From Prostheceraeus crozeri (taxonomy: Eukaryota; Platyhelminthes; Polycladida; Euryleptidae): a DNA stretch of 64,000 nt. Shown in pieces: positions 61,201 to 64,000 of the stretch; position 1 is the first letter of the stretch; the number at the start of each line of letters is the position of its first letter. The notes under the pieces were generated by a model. The model was not told where the DNA came from. It saw only the letters and a program-made list of their open reading frames with translations, and searched no databases. The position numbers and the translations under genes were made by a program. The stretch covers positions 148,478 through 212,477 of the forward strand of contig CAJQUW010003049.1 of NCBI GenBank assembly GCA_907163375.1, given 5' to 3'.

Positions 61201-64000
61201 CATCTGCCTCTGCGCCAAGAACGTGAACTAGCTGAGCGGTTGTGTGTGCTATGCTGCGATGCTGACGCTACGGTGGGCCTGGAGCTGCGTGGGTGAACCT
61301 GGGATAAGCCTTCCTATGGGCGGCCAGCGGTGGGGACCAGAACTGCCTGCCACTGTCAGCATGCTCGTGCGCGTTACTCTGCAGGCTGTCATGTGTGTGG
61401 GTGGCTACTGGGCTCTGCCACAAAACAATCCGTGGTGGGAGCTCTGGCCGTGTCTCCGGTGGACCTTACGGAGAGCTGCTTGGCTGGGGCTCCCACGGAG
61501 TCATGCTTGTGGGCTGACACAGCCGTGCCGTGACGTGACAACTTGAGCTGTCGTGGGCCTTGATGCGTTGCTCTACTGAACACGTGCCGTTGTGGATAAC
61601 TCTGTCAATGGGGTATACCTGAACTCTGGTGGTCATGAGGTTGCTGAACTTGGTGCTGGGGTGCGATGCTTGTGCCTGAACTCGACTGCGTGCGACTGGC
61701 ACTGAGCAACTCATGCTGCCTGTCGTGGTCGTGGTGGGGGTGTGGGTCTAACTCTGCATAGCTGGACGAAGCGCCGTGGACGTGGCGGGGCCTCAGAACG
61801 TACGTGTTCGCTGCGTACGTGGCTGAGCGTGCGACTGTGTAAACTCGATGTGGTGGACAACTCTGCCAACTGGGCGGGTGCAGTGCTGCTACGTGTGGGC
61901 ACCCTCAGACGGGTTGACTAAACTAGCTGGGGGTTGACTGCTGCTTCGTTGTGAGGGCACAACCGCTATGAAACTACGGCTGACTAACTCTGTGCCCTAC
62001 TACACGACTGGGAGTACTCTGGGGTGCACTCTTGGCTGTGGAACTCGTTGTGGATGGCCTGACTCTCTGGGAACGTGACACAGTGCGGTGAAGGGAGCGG
62101 GGAGGCCTCCCTGGTGGGTCTGACAAGGTCGTCTGGTAGCTGTGATACCTGTCAATCGGTACCTTTGACTGAGACTCGTGGGTACAGACGGGTGGTGAGG
62201 TTGACGTGGGGGCTCTGGCCGCTGGAGCTGCTGTGACACACTGGTGCCTGTTGGCCCAACAAACTCTGCCGCCCGTGTTGCCTGGTGGTGTGAATGTGCC
62301 GACATGCGTGAATCCGGAGTGCGTCGTGGGCGCCTGGGACTCTGTGTGTGCGGTGCAAATGCTAGGGTGTGCCCGTACTCACTAGGGGGTAGTAACCGAG
62401 GGGGGGTGGAACGGGAGTGCCTAACTTCTGGATGGTGGGAAGCAGAGGCGAGACTCCGCTGAACTCGTGCGGTGTCGCCAGAGATGTCTGACAACTCGTG
62501 GGAGCCATCTCATGCGTTGAACGTGACTCAGTACCAACTCGGAACGGGATGCACTGGTGACTCCAGGCGGTGGGTACTGGACTCTTCTCATTGGCGGTGG
62601 GATAAAAGCCCACTCGAACTCGTTGGGCTCTCCACCTGGGTGGAAAGTAGCTGTTGACCTGGCCGAGCTTAACCTCGTTGTGGGTGGGTCGCTCTTGGGC
62701 ATGGTGGGGGGGTGCTCGCCACTACTATGGCTCGCACTTTGCAAAACTCCAGGAGTCTGTCGTTGACAGCTGACTGGACGTGGTCTGCTGTTGCGTGGGG
62801 TGACCGAAGGTGACCTCGGGGGTGTGGCTGATCTGTGGGAGGCTGCTCTGGAGAAACGTCTCCCGTGGTCCCTGGTTGTGGTGGCACTTGGAACTCTGGC
62901 TACGTGGACTTCGTGAACGTGGGTAGGCTACATGGGAACGGGCCCCGTGCCGCTGGTGCCTGGCCAACTCACGGATGCAGGTGGTCGAACAGGAAAAACT
63001 CGGATGATGACTCTGAGGGGCCTGGCTGCCCCTGCGGTTCAAACTTCTTGGGGGCAGCGCATACTGGTAGACTCTGGACTCACAGGGTGGGCACGGCTCT
63101 GGGTTTGTTACCCTGAGTGCACCTGCCTGGCTGTAACTGCGGGGATGGCGTGTTTGGGTGGCCCAGGGAGCATCCTATCTGGGTTGACTCGAAACGGGTG
63201 GGGTGTGCACTCTGGCTACCAGGTGGGTTGGGTCGTGCGTGGTCTGGCTACACTGCTGGTTGAACTCATGGGCTAACTGTGGGGGTTAACTTCTGGCGTG
63301 CAACTGCTGGGTCGTGAAAACACGATGAACTCGGTGGGCTCCCCGAACACCGGGAGGGTACGGTGTCTGGTTTCTGGGCAGGAACCTTTCGGGGTGGTGC
63401 ATCTAACGGTGCGAGGAGCTGACCTCGTGTACTGTGACTGCTGATAGGGGCATGCTGCTGCTCTGGGTGTCTGATTCCGTTAAGTGACTCTGCACTCTGC
63501 ATTCTAACTACCACAGTTGTGCAGAGGGCTCAGTGCGAAGCGGGCGTGGGTGATGCTCCACATGACCGCCTGGTGAACTCTGACTCAAAACTCTCCTCGC
63601 CATGTCTGCGATGGAGACTGAAGTCTGCTCACTGGTTACTGCTGCTGGATTGACAGTTGCCTCTGCTGGTCTGCGGATGATCAGGTGGGGGCCAAGGGGC
63701 TGTGGCTAACGAGCTGGGACATCTGAGGTGGCACATTCAACTCTGGACTTGGGCTTTGACATCACTCACCGTGGGGTCTGTGAGAGAGGCTGTGGCCTCT
63801 TGCTACTGCTCATGCAGTTGCTGGGCCGGGCTCATGGGCAACCTCTGGCACTCCCGTCACTAGCCGTGAGTGAGCTGGAGGGTGCTGCAGGAGTGCTGAA
63901 AACTACGCTGCCCCAAACTCTGCTGGGCAACCTGGGAACTCCTGGCAGACGCTGGTCGCCTCGAGCGTCTGGCACTGTCACTGTGTGACAGACTGGTCAT
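49280..64000 (+). repeat. A-poor, AACTC-studded low-complexity region
   Basis: About 14.7 kb unlike the rest of the window: rich in G, T and C with few A, where A occurs largely in AACTC, AACTA, AACGT or single TGA/TCA-type contexts. I counted ten AACTC and saw no GAGTT in 49321-49800. Spacing is irregular (roughly 10 to 100 bp) with CTGG/GTGG-rich filler, so there is no fixed period. It begins at TAACTCTG, a word shared with the end of the inverted repeat. Many open frames exist on both strands, with recurring EF/RVQ-type words on the minus strand, but none resembles a protein family and I annotate none. It may be a very degenerate minisatellite or poor-quality sequence. Confidence 0.6.

Noticed and set aside
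49243-64000. Dozens of frames of 60-218 codons in the A-poor region
   Set aside because: Low A content removes stop codons on the minus strand and low complexity produces recurrent EF/RVQ words. No domain, consistent frame or splice pattern was seen.

Overview
The window is eukaryotic and almost certainly animal DNA. The evidence is the mix of Ty1/copia, LINE and Penelope-like remnants, an initiator-Met-tRNA type primer site, and one recognisable nuclear gene exon (a NUDT8-like Nudix hydrolase) with consensus splice sites. The copia relic resembles GalEa-like elements of aquatic invertebrates, but I cannot name a species. There are no rRNA or tRNA genes, bacterial operons or CRISPR arrays. 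Most long open frames are products of repeats or base composition.

Layout: (1) 1-9.7 kb is AT-rich host DNA full of old retroelements: a minus-strand copia fossil (about 0.27-4.75 kb) with a 750-bp near-perfect palindromic element inside it, two plus-strand LINE RT fragments, a minus-strand RTE-like LINE tail, a GIY-YIG (Penelope-like) remnant and the lone NUDT8-like exon at 8686-8906. (2) 9.7-11.4 kb is a 5'-truncated minus-strand LINE with a YLDD reverse transcriptase end and a restriction-like endonuclease C terminus. (3) 11.4-11.73 kb is a C-tract-rich border with four 22-bp repeats. (4) 11.73-21.66 kb is a satellite array: one partial unit and 20 repeats of about 489 bp, each with two related halves and a poly-C tract. 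(5) 21.54-49.28 kb is a giant inverted repeat. Each arm has about 2.8 kb of single-copy-like, hairpin-rich DNA with two TATA promoters and one 88-codon ORF, followed inward by an AT-rich minisatellite in which most monomers carry AATAAA. The outer 3.2 kb of the arms keep perfect register (paired positions sum to 70815). The minisatellite is 16.7 kb in the left arm and 4.3 kb in the right. (6) 49.28-64 kb is A-poor, G/T/C-rich, strand-asymmetric sequence studded with AACTC words and with no convincing gene.

The most interesting part is the hairpin-rich arm (left 21.9-24.3 kb, mirrored at 46.5-48.9 kb). On one strand only it has seven CTTCGG words, several forming C(UUCG)G tetraloop hairpins; six hairpins sharing the loop CTAT while their stems change in a base-paired way; four divergent copies of a roughly 180-nt module; a 107-bp direct repeat flanking the ORF; and TATA boxes that would send transcripts inward to the AATAAA array. 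This reads as an undescribed structured-RNA locus, or a small gene plus structured RNAs, duplicated head to head. A fold-back assembly artefact must be excluded first.
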